A stretch of DNA of 36,525 bases from an uncultured Bacilli bacterium (GCA_944358535.1 CALVRH010000012.1:1-36525); one strand, 5' to 3'. Shown: positions 15,474 through 24,638, counted from the first letter of the stretch. Made by a program: numbers and translations. Notes: generated by a model from the letters alone, not told the origin.

Positions 15474-17975
15474 TTATTTTAAATACTTAATAATTTCTTT
15501 TTCATTAGGTATACCATCTGTCTTACATCTAATTAAAGGTAATCTAGCTTTTTCAAATATTTGATTTTTAAGTTTATCATTATGCACTTGCCTACTATTT
15601 TGGGGATTAAATTGATTATGATAACCCCCATCTACTTCAATAGCTAAGCGGTATTCATGGGTTGCTCTATCTAAAATCAAAAAGTCAACATGTGTATTAT
15701 GATTCTTCTTATATTTCATCTCTTCTGCGGTTAATGAAGGTAAATCTGCTATGATTTCATCCAGTGGTACATGAGTAATAATATCATAGCCTGTTATATC
15801 GTTATTTTTTAACAAGCAGGATAATGTTTCATAAAAGATATCTTCACTTATAATACCTGTTATTTTAGCAATTTTCTTTCTTTCCTCATAATATTCTTTA
15901 TATAACAGGTCAAAACAACTTCTTAATTTGCTGTTCACTATTTTGCCATCTTGATATTTGATATATTTTATTAAGTCCTGGATATTACCATTATCATTTG
16001 TGATAGCTGAGTTATTTACAACTAAAATAAATTTCTTTATAGCTCTCGAAACTACAACATTTAATCTATTTGGTTGATCAGTAAAACTTTTGATTTTGTT
16101 ATCAACGCTAGAAAATATAATTATATCTTTTTCTCTTCCTTGAAATTTATCAACGGTGTCTGCTTGAATATTAGGGTTTTCTTTAAACTCTTTTTTTAGT
16201 AACTTACTTTGGTCTACATAGGGCGCAATAATTCCAATTGATTCATTATCCGTTAGTTTAATTGATGGAAGAATTTCATTTCTAATTATATCTATTTGTC
16301 TTTGATTGATATGATCTCTAGCATGATTTCCTTCATTAGTAATATACATCTCTAAAACATCTTTATATGGGGTTGTATCAGATAATATAATTAGTTCGTT
16401 GTTGTAATACTTTAGATTGCAAAAGTTTATTATTTTAGAATGGCACCGATAATGTTCTTTTAGCATTGTTTTAGTTATATTAGGATATAAGTCCATAATC
16501 GATGATAATAAACTGTGATCTTTAAATCTATATTCTGGATCAACCATATATTTTGACCAAATCTGATCAGTTAAAATTGCTTCTTCTCTTTTAACAACAT
16601 TTGAAAGTTGTTTTAGGTCACCAACAACAACTGCATTTTTAGCACATGAAAATGACAATACAGCTGTGACTAAATCAACTTGTGAAGATTCATCCACTAT
16701 TATATAATCATACATAACTTTGTTGGATAAACTTGAAACTAAAGAATAAGTTGTGCTTAATATAACTGGATAATCTTTAATAAATTCATTTGATTGTTTC
16801 TTTAAATCTGATTTTTCATATTTTTTTCGGTTAACGTTTTGATACCTTTTTGCGATGTTATGTTTAAATATTTCTAGTGACATTTCTGTATAATGTTTCA
16901 TTTCTTCATTAATATTATAATGATCTAGGCTATTTCTTAAATGATCAATTTCTTGTGTTAATTTTTCAATACGTGTTTTATAATACAGACATTTTAATTC
17001 AAGTATTACATCATTTTTATCATATTTAAAGATTTCAAAGGAATAAACACCGTACTTAAAAAAGTATTTTATTTTAGACCATAGTGTAATTTTATTTGTG
17101 TTTTCTAGTTCAATCCAAAATCTTAAAATACTTTTATAAGATATATTTCTCCACCATTTTATTTTAATGTTTTTTGATCTTGTTTTATAATATTCAAAGA
17201 AATATTTTGACTCTAATTTTAAAGCATCTAAATATTGAATATCTTGTGCGAGTTTATTTTGTTCTTCAAGCTTTTTGTTTAGTTCAATCTCTTTATTTAT
17301 TAAAATATTTTCTTTTTTTTTAGCTTGATTATCATCTAACAACCAAGACTCTAGATTAGGTAACTCTTTTTGATTTTCAATAAATTTTGTCTTATTTTTA
17401 TCTTTTCCTAAGAATGCTACTAAAAAATCCAGATTTCTATCTTTTAATTTATCATAAACATTTTGGATAGCTGGATTATTGTTAGAAACAACAGCAACTG
17501 TTTTGCCATCCATAATTAAGTTTGCAATAATATTTAATATTGTTTGAGTCTTACCTGTTCCTGGAGGGCCTTCAATAACACTTATTCTATTTTTAAGAGC
17601 TCTTTCTGTAGCTAATTTTTGACTTTGATTAAAGCCAAATGGAAATCTTACATGGCTTACTTGTCTATGAAAGGATGGTAATGTTCCCTTTAAATAAAAC
17701 TTAAGTATACTTTCTTTGTTTAGATTACTTAAATATTTATATCTATCTTCTAAAACATTGTAATTTTCAATAACAATACTGATTTTAGAAGCAAGTTCTT
17801 TAAAATATTTTAAGTTGTTTTGCCAACTGCTATTACCTTCTATTTGAACTCTTTTCTCTGAATAATTATATTTTTTATCACTATTTTTATACTTAATAGA
17901 ATAACCATTATTAATTGGTTCGCAACTTTCAATTTCTTTTGTTTTATCTACACTATCAATCAAAATTTTTACCAT
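15474..17975 (-). CDS. SF1 (UPF1/Dna2-like) helicase fused to a C-terminal DUF2726-type nuclease
   Basis: The product has 833 residues. It carries superfamily 1 helicase motifs: Walker A GPPGTGKT (136-143) after a Q-motif-like FGFNQSQK, motif II DESSQVD (428-434), motif III VGDLKQLSNV (451-460), HYRCHSKI (508-515), FQGREKD (611-617) and RLNVVVSRA (637-645). A helical insert with a tryptophan-rich patch lies at about 210-400. The C-terminus has HVDFLIL (D764), AIEVDGGYH (E780, D782, H786) and a final RCKTDG, the PD-(D/E)XK nuclease pattern of DUF2726. It should unwind and cut nucleic acid. It leads the operon with the PIN gene, has its own likely promoter, and is separated from mcrC by a terminator. 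Confidence 0.88.
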   Translation of the reverse strand: MVKILIDSVDKTKEIESCEPINNGYSIKYKNSDKKYNYSEKRVQIEGNSSWQNNLKYFKELASKISIVIENYNVLEDRYKYLSNLNKESILKFYLKGTLPSFHRQVSHVRFPFGFNQSQKLATERALKNRISVIEGPPGTGKTQTILNIIANLIMDGKTVAVVSNNNPAIQNVYDKLKDRNLDFLVAFLGKDKNKTKFIENQKELPNLESWLLDDNQAKKKENILINKEIELNKKLEEQNKLAQDIQYLDALKLESKYFFEYYKTRSKNIKIKWWRNISYKSILRFWIELENTNKITLWSKIKYFFKYGVYSFEIFKYDKNDVILELKCLYYKTRIEKLTQEIDHLRNSLDHYNINEEMKHYTEMSLEIFKHNIAKRYQNVNRKKYEKSDLKKQSNEFIKDYPVILSTTYSLVSSLSNKVMYDYIIVDESSQVDLVTAVLSFSCAKNAVVVGDLKQLSNVVKREEAILTDQIWSKYMVDPEYRFKDHSLLSSIMDLYPNITKTMLKEHYRCHSKIINFCNLKYYNNELIILSDTTPYKDVLEMYITNEGNHARDHINQRQIDIIRNEILPSIKLTDNESIGIIAPYVDQSKLLKKEFKENPNIQADTVDKFQGREKDIIIFSSVDNKIKSFTDQPNRLNVVVSRAIKKFILVVNNSAITNDNGNIQDLIKYIKYQDGKIVNSKLRSCFDLLYKEYYEERKKIAKITGIISEDIFYETLSCLLKNNDITGYDIITHVPLDEIIADLPSLTAEEMKYKKNHNTHVDFLILDRATHEYRLAIEVDGGYHNQFNPQNSRQVHNDKLKNQIFEKARLPLIRCKTDGIPNEKEIIKYLK

Positions 17976-18006
17976 ATTAAAACCCCATCAATATTAATCT
18001 GAAAAT

Positions 18007-18035
18007 AGTATATCACAATTGAGAAAAAACACCAA
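18007..18035 (-). promoter_or_regulatory. Possible promoter of the helicase-PIN operon
   Basis: Minus-strand extended -10 TGA-TATACT (18012-18007) with a poor -35 TTGGTG (18035-18030) 17 nt upstream. The -35 lies in the 3' arm of the mcrC terminator. Confidence 0.45.
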
Positions 18036-18050
18036 TTATTATATGGTGTT
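18024..18050 (-). terminator. Intrinsic terminator after mcrC
   Basis: Minus-strand AACACCA / TGGTGTT (18050-18028) with a T run. It closes the restriction operon before the helicase-PIN unit. Confidence 0.8.
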
Positions 18051-18123
18051 ATTATACTGTTTTCCTAGGTAAATGCAACTTTGTTTACTTTTAGGGTTGT
18101 GTTTAATTTTACATCTTACCATA

Positions 18124-19191
18124 TTATTTTTTTACCTCTATAATATTTAATAAATCCTTTTTTATTGTTCTCCAGTCATTCGATAAATCGATAGTTATAA
18201 ATTGTATGAAAGCATCCTTAACTTCATTATCTGATACAACTTTACCTTCATATATTTCATTTATTGGTTTTTCATTATAAGGTAACGGGTACAATAAAAT
18301 TCCTCTTAACTGGTTATTTGCTTTAATATTATTCATATAGGACATCATTTGATAAATATGATTACTTCTTAATTCTTTTTTATTAAAAGCATTTTCAATA
18401 AAATAATTTTTATAATATTTTGTATCAATAATTATGGTTTCCTCTTTAGATGTAATTAAAGTATCTAATTTCATAATTGGTAATAACGATTGATTTCCAC
18501 CATATAAATTCCAGTTTAAAACGCTTTGATATTTTACTTTATATTGTTTTGGTAACTCATACTGATAAAACTTGTTAATGAATAATTCAAAAATATTATT
18601 CATATTTTCATCAGAATTGAATAAATCAAAAAATGTATATTTACCATTAGATTCATTTAACATTTGGACATTAAATATTAATTCACATATTTTGATCATC
18701 ATAAAATAGTAACCATTAGATTTATTGAATTTTAAATTAATAAAATTAACTTTTTTCAATTCAATAAATGATACTTGATTAAAATATAAAATTATTTTAT
18801 TTAGTTTCTTTTTATTTTCTGGTGTTATATCAGATGATTTATATAAACGTATAGCTATACTTTTGATTATTTGATTGAAAATATTATCTTCTACAAGTTC
18901 ATCATAATCACAATATATTTTCGCATTTCGCAACGATTGTTTATTTATTGTTGACAAAAAGTCTATCTTTCCTTTAATCATGTTTAATGAATCATTATTT
19001 GTAATGTATGTTTTGTATAATCCACGCTTTAATATTTTTCTAATATTAATTAAAAATAATTCTACATATATATTAGAAGAATCAAAATCATCTTCCGAAG
19101 ATAAGTTAATGTAATCTTTATTATCTACTTTATCCCATATATAACTATACATAAATAAAGCATTTTTAATTGGTACTTTAAATTTGTTCAT
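18124..19191 (-). CDS. McrC-like restriction subunit (nuclease), R2 of a LlaJI-like system
   Basis: This 355-residue McrC-family protein has an N-terminal helical/beta region with the typical MIKGKIDF turn (71-78). The PD-(D/E)XK nuclease core is read as KLDTLI (D243) and IIIDTKYYK (D256, K258). McrC cuts DNA when docked on the McrB ring. The start follows the mcrB stop after 2 nt, so the two are coupled. In the LlaJI system the equivalent R2 works with R1 and two m5C methyltransferases, which are also present here, so it is more likely part of a modification-dependent cluster than a stand-alone McrBC. Confidence 0.88.
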   Translation of the reverse strand: MNKFKVPIKNALFMYSYIWDKVDNKDYINLSSEDDFDSSNIYVELFLINIRKILKRGLYKTYITNNDSLNMIKGKIDFLSTINKQSLRNAKIYCDYDELVEDNIFNQIIKSIAIRLYKSSDITPENKKKLNKIILYFNQVSFIELKKVNFINLKFNKSNGYYFMMIKICELIFNVQMLNESNGKYTFFDLFNSDENMNNIFELFINKFYQYELPKQYKVKYQSVLNWNLYGGNQSLLPIMKLDTLITSKEETIIIDTKYYKNYFIENAFNKKELRSNHIYQMMSYMNNIKANNQLRGILLYPLPYNEKPINEIYEGKVVSDNEVKDAFIQFITIDLSNDWRTIKKDLLNIIEVKK

Positions 19192-19193
19192 GT

Positions 19194-21239
19194 TTAAAGT
19201 AATTCCTCATATTCATTAACTTTGTTATCATCATCAAACCAATATTCTTCAAGTAACGGTTTTATTTCATATTCGATTATCGAATCATAAGATTCTTTAT
19301 AATTATTCGCATTAATAGAATCAACAAAATAACTATGACCAATTTCAAATCCTTTTCCTAAATCATCTTTTATTAACATATTTATCTTAGTAAATTTCGA
19401 GCATATTTCATTAATTTGATTTTCTTTAAGATTATTTTTTTGTAATAAATATTTTTTAAATTCTGGCCTTGAAAATGCTGGACTGACATGATAAAAAGCA
19501 AATCTTCTTCTAAGGGCATAATCTACCATTGATAATGATCTGTCAGCAGTATTCATAGTACCGATTATATATACATTTTCTGGAACAGTAAATTCTTCTT
19601 TTGAATATGGTAAAATGACATTTTCTTGACCTCTTTTATCACATTCAATAAGTTTCATTAATTCACCCAAAATCTTACTTAAGTTTCCTCTATTAATTTC
19701 GTCTATAATGCAATAGTAGTTTTTTTCTTTATCTTTTTTTGCTATATTTACAAAATCTTTAAAAACACCATTTGCTATTACAAATTCACCTTTTTCATTT
19801 GGCCTAATGCCCTCAATAAAATCTTCATAAGAATAACTTTGATGAAATTGAATAGATAATATTTGTCCATTTGCTTTTTTACCAATGATTGAATAGGCCA
19901 ATCTTTTTGCCAAAAATGTTTTTCCTACTCCAGGTGATCCTTGTAATATGATATTTTTTTTATGTTCTAACAAATTTACTAGTTTGTTATATTCACTCTC
20001 ATTCATGAATACATCGTTTAAAAAATCTTCTTTGGTATAAGTTTCTAATATATCATCTGTTTCTGTTTCAGTATCTGAATTAACGATATCTTTAATAAAC
20101 TGCCATAGTGAATCACCAATATATTGTGAATCATGTTTATTTACTTCTAGAATATCCCTTCTTATGTTTTTATTTAAAATAAAAGATAATTCTTCGGCTT
20201 GCATGTCCTTGCTATAATTATAATCAAAACATTTCATCAAAAGTTCTAAATTGTTTTTAGAGCATATATTAATAAACTTTTTAGGATAATAAAGATATAA
20301 TAGTTTTGTTAAAACCATGCTCATGCTTTTTAGTAATGGATATTTATCTATTACTTTAAATTGTTCTTCTACTTCACCATATTCTTTAATAAAAGAATAA
20401 AATTGATTTCTAAAATCGGTCCAAAACTCATCCACATTTTCTATAACATTTTTTCCATAAATATACTGATTTTCTAGATTCTTATATACTCCAAATTTTA
20501 TAGCTGAAAATCCACCTATTCCAGGTCCTGCATCTTTATATTCACCATATTCTAATTTATAAGATAAAGTGTCTTTATAGTTTTCTGTACCTAAGGCATA
20601 TTCATCTATAGTTAAAGTTTTTAATCTTTCAATAGGATATTCTTCAAGAAATTTATTTCTTAAAACAATTTTATTTTTTCCTTTTTCCTCTAAATCAGGT
20701 AATTTATTAAGATAATATTTTTTATACAAATCTAAATAACGATTTTCTTCTTGATAAGAAGACTCTAGTTGTGAAGCAATTTTTGATGGATTAATTTTAT
20801 TATCAATATTTAGTATTTTATTGTTTACATCATAACTGATAATAAAATTGGCGCCTTCATAATTATTATCATATAATTCTCTATACCAATTTAATTGTTG
20901 GCTTTCGGTATTATGATCATTTCTTCTTATTTGAAATTTATTATTAGTGGTTGTATGAACTAATATAATATTAGCGTCTATATTTCTGTATTCTTCACCT
21001 ATTAATGCTATAATTCCATCGCCAAATTTTATATGCACATTATCATTAAGCATATAATAAATATTTCCATCGTCTTCTCTATTTGCTAAAACAACTTTTT
21101 TTATTGCACCATTTTCATATAAATATTTTTCTAATTCAACCGATAGATTATACGAACTTTGTTGAGTAACATTTTTTCTCACTAACTTATATTTTGACTG
21201 CGATTCACTAATTTCTCTAACAAATGTATTATTATTCAT
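19194..21239 (-). CDS. McrB-like AAA+ GTPase restriction subunit, R1 of a LlaJI-like system
   Basis: The product has 681 residues. The C-terminal AAA+ module has Walker A GSPGVGKT (434-441), Walker B CIIDEINRGN (510-519) and the McrB hallmark MNTADRS (562-568), which replaces the usual sensor region and goes with GTP use. The N-terminal 400 residues hold a beta-rich domain (about 25-150) and a segment with GPGIGGFSAIKFGVYK, seen in many McrB-like proteins. These parts should read the DNA target. The gene overlaps the end of the PLD nuclease gene by 8 nt. It is longer than E. coli McrB (about 460), the extra length being the N-terminal target-reading part. Confidence 0.88.
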   Translation of the reverse strand: MNNNTFVREISESQSKYKLVRKNVTQQSSYNLSVELEKYLYENGAIKKVVLANREDDGNIYYMLNDNVHIKFGDGIIALIGEEYRNIDANIILVHTTTNNKFQIRRNDHNTESQQLNWYRELYDNNYEGANFIISYDVNNKILNIDNKINPSKIASQLESSYQEENRYLDLYKKYYLNKLPDLEEKGKNKIVLRNKFLEEYPIERLKTLTIDEYALGTENYKDTLSYKLEYGEYKDAGPGIGGFSAIKFGVYKNLENQYIYGKNVIENVDEFWTDFRNQFYSFIKEYGEVEEQFKVIDKYPLLKSMSMVLTKLLYLYYPKKFINICSKNNLELLMKCFDYNYSKDMQAEELSFILNKNIRRDILEVNKHDSQYIGDSLWQFIKDIVNSDTETETDDILETYTKEDFLNDVFMNESEYNKLVNLLEHKKNIILQGSPGVGKTFLAKRLAYSIIGKKANGQILSIQFHQSYSYEDFIEGIRPNEKGEFVIANGVFKDFVNIAKKDKEKNYYCIIDEINRGNLSKILGELMKLIECDKRGQENVILPYSKEEFTVPENVYIIGTMNTADRSLSMVDYALRRRFAFYHVSPAFSRPEFKKYLLQKNNLKENQINEICSKFTKINMLIKDDLGKGFEIGHSYFVDSINANNYKESYDSIIEYEIKPLLEEYWFDDDNKVNEYEELL

Positions 21240-22287
21240 TTATAACACCTTCCTTATTATTCCTCGAAAAATCAAAATAATATGTACTTTCACCAATTAA
21301 TTTTATGTTAATTGAATTTCTTCCATATTTTTTTAACATATCTTTTGTAATTATTTTATCTTTATATAACTTTATATGGGATTTAAAGTCATCTTTTGAA
21401 TTAGTAGGTATTATTAAATTTATACCAATAGCATTGCCAATTCTTTTTCTTAAATAAAGTCCTAATTCTTTTTTACTTTTGTATGTACTAATTTGTTTTG
21501 GGTATTCTATTCCATCTACTTCTTGCTTACCTTCCAACAACATTTGCATTTTAGTTCCGTCATCCCATATAACATCTATATATTCATTTGACTTATTGTT
21601 TTTTGGAGGAAACATTAGTGGATTCTTTCTTATTAATTCTATTGGTATTTTAATATATGCATCGTTAGGTAATGGTTCGCCGTTAGAAAATCCCCAGTTC
21701 AATCCTCCTGCTTTGTGTACATCTCCTGGATAGGTTGTTTCTCCTAATAAATTTGGTTTACCACCAGTTTTAGTGGCTAGCAAAGAAATTTCTACTTCTA
21801 TATCACTTATGGTTTTTGTATTTTCATCTATATATGCAATAGAAGAAAACTTTCCTGAATATTTTTCTATTGAATAACTATTATTTTTAATATAATTGAT
21901 GTATTCAGTTAATTGACTATAAGTACTATTCGGGATATCTCCTAGTACTTCTTTAAATGGTGTGTTTAATCCACTCATAGAAAAATTGGCTGAACCTATT
22001 AATGTTTTTATAATTTTTCCATTTTTTAGCCAAATATAGCATTTTGCGTGAATTAATACTCTTGTATAATTAATTTCGATTTTTTTATTATTTTGACTTA
22101 ATAATGTAGTGTGTAACACTTTACTGATGTTATTTCCATACATGCCAATATATATTTCTGTATTATACGGTAATTGATTTAAATCTTCAATAATTGCTGG
22201 TCCTATATATCCGGTTATAATTATTAGTTTATTGGCATCTATTTTTCTATCAAATACACATCCATACAAATCATCATAATTAAACAT
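21232..22287 (-). CDS. PLD-fold restriction endonuclease, NgoFVII-like
   Basis: The product has 351 residues. The phospholipase D nuclease motif is IHAKCYIW with H80 and K82, then GSANFS (S99, N101) and E113 in FKEVL. There is one HxK motif per chain, so a dimer would form the active site, as in BfiI. The pattern VLIHAKCYIW...LIGSANFSMSGLN is what NgoFVII-family restriction enzymes show. The C-terminal half (about 170-351) is a separate domain, probably for sequence recognition (GLNWGFSNG, NPLMFPP). It sits between the methyltransferases and mcrB, which is not part of the classical LlaJI operon. Confidence 0.85.
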   Translation of the reverse strand: MFNYDDLYGCVFDRKIDANKLIIITGYIGPAIIEDLNQLPYNTEIYIGMYGNNISKVLHTTLLSQNNKKIEINYTRVLIHAKCYIWLKNGKIIKTLIGSANFSMSGLNTPFKEVLGDIPNSTYSQLTEYINYIKNNSYSIEKYSGKFSSIAYIDENTKTISDIEVEISLLATKTGGKPNLLGETTYPGDVHKAGGLNWGFSNGEPLPNDAYIKIPIELIRKNPLMFPPKNNKSNEYIDVIWDDGTKMQMLLEGKQEVDGIEYPKQISTYKSKKELGLYLRKRIGNAIGINLIIPTNSKDDFKSHIKLYKDKIITKDMLKKYGRNSINIKLIGESTYYFDFSRNNKEGVINE

Positions 22288-22312
22288 CTAAAACACCCAC
22301 TTCTTTATTTAC

Positions 22313-22341
22313 ATTCTATCACATAACTTACTTATTTTCTA
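22313..22341 (-). promoter_or_regulatory. Possible own promoter of the restriction genes
   Basis: Minus-strand extended -10 TGA-TAGAAT (22318-22313) with a weak -35 TAGAAA (22341-22336), 17 nt apart, right behind the terminator that ends the methyltransferase transcript. Confidence 0.35.
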
Positions 22342-22344
22342 TAT

Positions 22345-22381
22345 AAAAAGATGATAATTTAATTATTCTGATTATCATCTT
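22345..22381 (-). terminator. Intrinsic terminator between modification and restriction genes
   Basis: On the minus strand AAGATGATAAT and ATTATCATCTT (11 bp, perfect) flank a 12-nt loop, followed by five T. The hairpin straddles the stop codon of the upstream methyltransferase (22359-22361), so its last codons form one arm. Confidence 0.85.
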
Positions 22382-23438
22382 GTTCTAATTTGTTATACAT
22401 ATTTTGTACTGCATTTGCCATTGACTGTGCTAATAGTGGAGGAACAGCGTTACCTACTTGTGTATATTGACTAGTCTTTGAACCTAAAAACACAAAATCA
22501 TCTGAGAACGACTGAATTCTAGCAGATTCTCTTACACTCGGAATTCTATTTTCTTTATAATGAAAATAATTTCTATGCCCACAATCAATTGTAGTAGAAG
22601 GTTCTTTACTATTCATTCTTTTAAAAGCAGAACTATAATTTCTAACTTTATAATATTCTTCTGGTAATGACTTTATATTACCCCCGTCAGGAATCATTGA
22701 AATAATTTTCTTCGTTTGTTCAGAATGATTAGTTACTTCATTATTTTTTATATTATTTGATTTTTCTCGCATTAGTTTTTGAAAGTTATTCTGTGGTTTT
22801 GTTTTATATTGTGTTGGATCTTCATGATTATCTAATGATGGTAAGTCACTAAGTGCTTCCTCAGTACCAACGATATGTTCTTGTGGTAAAGGATAATCAA
22901 AAAATTTATCTTTAAATTTATCTTTTCTTAAGCCTACAAAGAAAACCCTTTCTCTTTTTTGAGGAACTCCGTAATCACATGCTCTTAACACTTTATATGT
23001 TACGTTATACCCTAATTCTGAAAATCTTTCAATTATCTCTTTTTTAAAATAGCCTTTTTTTAGGGTAAGCAGCCCTTTGACATTTTCTAATATAAAAAAT
23101 TCTGGTTTGATTTGTTCTACAAATCTTACATATTGTAAATACAAAGTATTTCTTTCATCATTTGCTTCTCTTTTACCAACCATACTAAACCCTTGACATG
23201 GGGGGCCACCAATAATGCCGATAACATTATTTTTCTTTGCAAAAGATTTGATTTCATCATTCGTAAAATCATATATATTCTTTGTTACGCCTACAGGGTG
23301 CTTATGATTTACATTAAATGTTTCTATGGCATCATTCCAATTATCTATTGCCAATGCGACTTCAAATCCGGCATTTTCAAACCCTCTTGAAAATCCACCA
23401 CACCCGCAAAATAAATCAATTACTTTTTTGCTCTGCAC
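22359..23438 (-). CDS. DNA (cytosine-5)-methyltransferase, second of a pair
   Basis: This 359-residue m5C methyltransferase has motif I VIDLFCGCGGFSRGF, motif IV GGPPCQGFS with catalytic C81, motif VI FILENVKGLL, motif VIII QKRERVFFVG and motif X QVGNAVPPLLAQSMA. A short target-recognition region lies between VIII and IX. It transfers methyl from SAM to C5 of cytosine. It overlaps the other methyltransferase gene by 23 nt in a different frame and closely resembles it, including the ending (TTIDCGHRNYFH / VRESARIQSF), so the two look like an old tandem duplication. Paired m5C enzymes usually cover the two strands of an asymmetric site. Confidence 0.94.
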   Translation of the reverse strand: MQSKKVIDLFCGCGGFSRGFENAGFEVALAIDNWNDAIETFNVNHKHPVGVTKNIYDFTNDEIKSFAKKNNVIGIIGGPPCQGFSMVGKREANDERNTLYLQYVRFVEQIKPEFFILENVKGLLTLKKGYFKKEIIERFSELGYNVTYKVLRACDYGVPQKRERVFFVGLRKDKFKDKFFDYPLPQEHIVGTEEALSDLPSLDNHEDPTQYKTKPQNNFQKLMREKSNNIKNNEVTNHSEQTKKIISMIPDGGNIKSLPEEYYKVRNYSSAFKRMNSKEPSTTIDCGHRNYFHYKENRIPSVRESARIQSFSDDFVFLGSKTSQYTQVGNAVPPLLAQSMANAVQNMYNKLEQDDNQNN

Positions 23439-24489
23439 TGTCTAAAACCTCCTTAACTAATTCTGCTACTGCTTTTGCCATTAATGGAGGCACCGCATTG
23501 CCTACTTGTCTTAATTGGCTAGTAGGAGTACCAATAAATACAAAATCATCTGGAAAAGATTGTAATCTTGCGGATTCACGTACAGTTGGCACTCTATTAT
23601 AAATGGGGTGAAAATAATTCATGTGCCCAGTATCAATAGTGATTGATGGTTTATTTTCATCCAATCTTTTATAAGCAGATGAGTGTCTATTGTTTCTTTT
23701 TACTTTCCAAAGACATTCCGGAACATCACGCCAATTTCCTCCTTGTGGAACATAACTTATTCTTTCTTGAACTTCTTTGTTTGGATACTTAGGTTCATGA
23801 TTTATAATCAAATTATTTTTTGCTCTAACATATTTCTGAAACTTTGTTTGTGGCTTATTTTTAAGTTTCAAATTATGTTTATTTTCTAAATCATATAGTT
23901 CTCCTATAGCTTCTTTTACAGTAACTATTTTTTTTGTTTTCTTTATATTGTCATAATTAAAATTTCCTATTTCTTTTTTTATTCCAATAAACACTGCTCT
24001 ATTTCTTGTTTGTGGAACACCATAATCACTTGCGATTAAAACTCTAACATCTACATTGTATCCTTGTTCTTCTAAAATTTCAAATATTTTATTTTTTGCA
24101 AATCCATTATCTTTTGTTAATATTTGGCGAACATTTTCTATTACAATTGCTTTTGGTTGAAGAATTTTTACAAATCTAATGAATTCAAAGAAAAGTTTAT
24201 TTCTAGGGTCATTTTCTATTTGTTGTCTATTACCGGCCGAAAAGCCTTGACATGGTGGGCCTCCAATAATAACATCTACTTTATTAGCAAATAGTTCTTT
24301 TGCTTTATCATTTGTTATTTCTTTAATATCACCGCATATTGAAATACTATTTTTAAAATTTGCTTCATGCGTTTTGATGGCATCCTTTTGGAAATCAATT
24401 CCGCCAATAATTTTAAATCCGGCTAATTGAAATCCTAAGCTTAATCCACCTGCTCCACAAAATAAATCTAAAATTCTATATTTTGTCAT
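23416..24489 (-). CDS. DNA (cytosine-5)-methyltransferase, first of a pair
   Basis: The product has 357 residues with motif I ILDLFCGAGGLSLGF, motif IV GGPPCQGFSAGNRQ (catalytic C80), motif VI AIVIENVRQIL, motif VIII QTRNRAVFIG and motif X QVGNAVPPLMAKAVA. It is the promoter-proximal gene of the cluster, with a very strong SD (AGGAGGT), so modification is expressed first and well. It has about the same length as its neighbour at 22359-23438 and shares NYFHP...NRVPTVRESARLQSF. The target site cannot be read from sequence; LlaJI methylates GACGC and NgoFVII GCSGC, and either type of site would be a fair first guess. Confidence 0.94.
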   Translation of the reverse strand: MTKYRILDLFCGAGGLSLGFQLAGFKIIGGIDFQKDAIKTHEANFKNSISICGDIKEITNDKAKELFANKVDVIIGGPPCQGFSAGNRQQIENDPRNKLFFEFIRFVKILQPKAIVIENVRQILTKDNGFAKNKIFEILEEQGYNVDVRVLIASDYGVPQTRNRAVFIGIKKEIGNFNYDNIKKTKKIVTVKEAIGELYDLENKHNLKLKNKPQTKFQKYVRAKNNLIINHEPKYPNKEVQERISYVPQGGNWRDVPECLWKVKRNNRHSSAYKRLDENKPSITIDTGHMNYFHPIYNRVPTVRESARLQSFPDDFVFIGTPTSQLRQVGNAVPPLMAKAVAELVKEVLDSAEQKSN

Positions 24490-24539
24490 GATGTACCTCC
24501 TGTCTTGAAATGGTAGCTTTGTATTTTTCTTTCAATAAT

Positions 24540-24580
24540 ATTATAAATGTTTTCTAAGTAAAAATCAGCCCCCATTTTTT
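24540..24580 (-). promoter_or_regulatory. Proximal promoter of the restriction-modification cluster, with repeated -35 box
   Basis: Minus-strand -10 TATAAT (24545-24540), 17-nt spacer, -35 CTGATT (24568-24563). The -35 lies in a box AAAAATGGGGGCTGATTTTT (about 24580-24560) that recurs 59 bp upstream at a second promoter. Confidence 0.65.
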
Positions 24581-24598
24581 ATTATAAACACCTTTGTT

Positions 24599-24638
24599 AT
24601 TATAATTTGTTTTTAAAAAAAAGTCAGCCCCTATTTTA
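24599..24638 (-). promoter_or_regulatory. Distal promoter of the restriction-modification cluster, with repeated -35 box
   Basis: Minus-strand -10 TATAAT (24604-24599), 17-nt spacer, -35 CTGACT (24627-24622). It sits in a box AAAATAGGGGCTGACTTTT (24638-24619), nearly identical to that of the proximal promoter. The shared architecture suggests one protein recognises both. Confidence 0.65.

Noticed and set aside
18124-21239. Stand-alone type IV McrBC
   Set aside because: Two m5C methyltransferases and a PLD nuclease sit directly upstream in a packed order, as in LlaJI-like systems. A type IV enzyme that attacks m5C would conflict with them.
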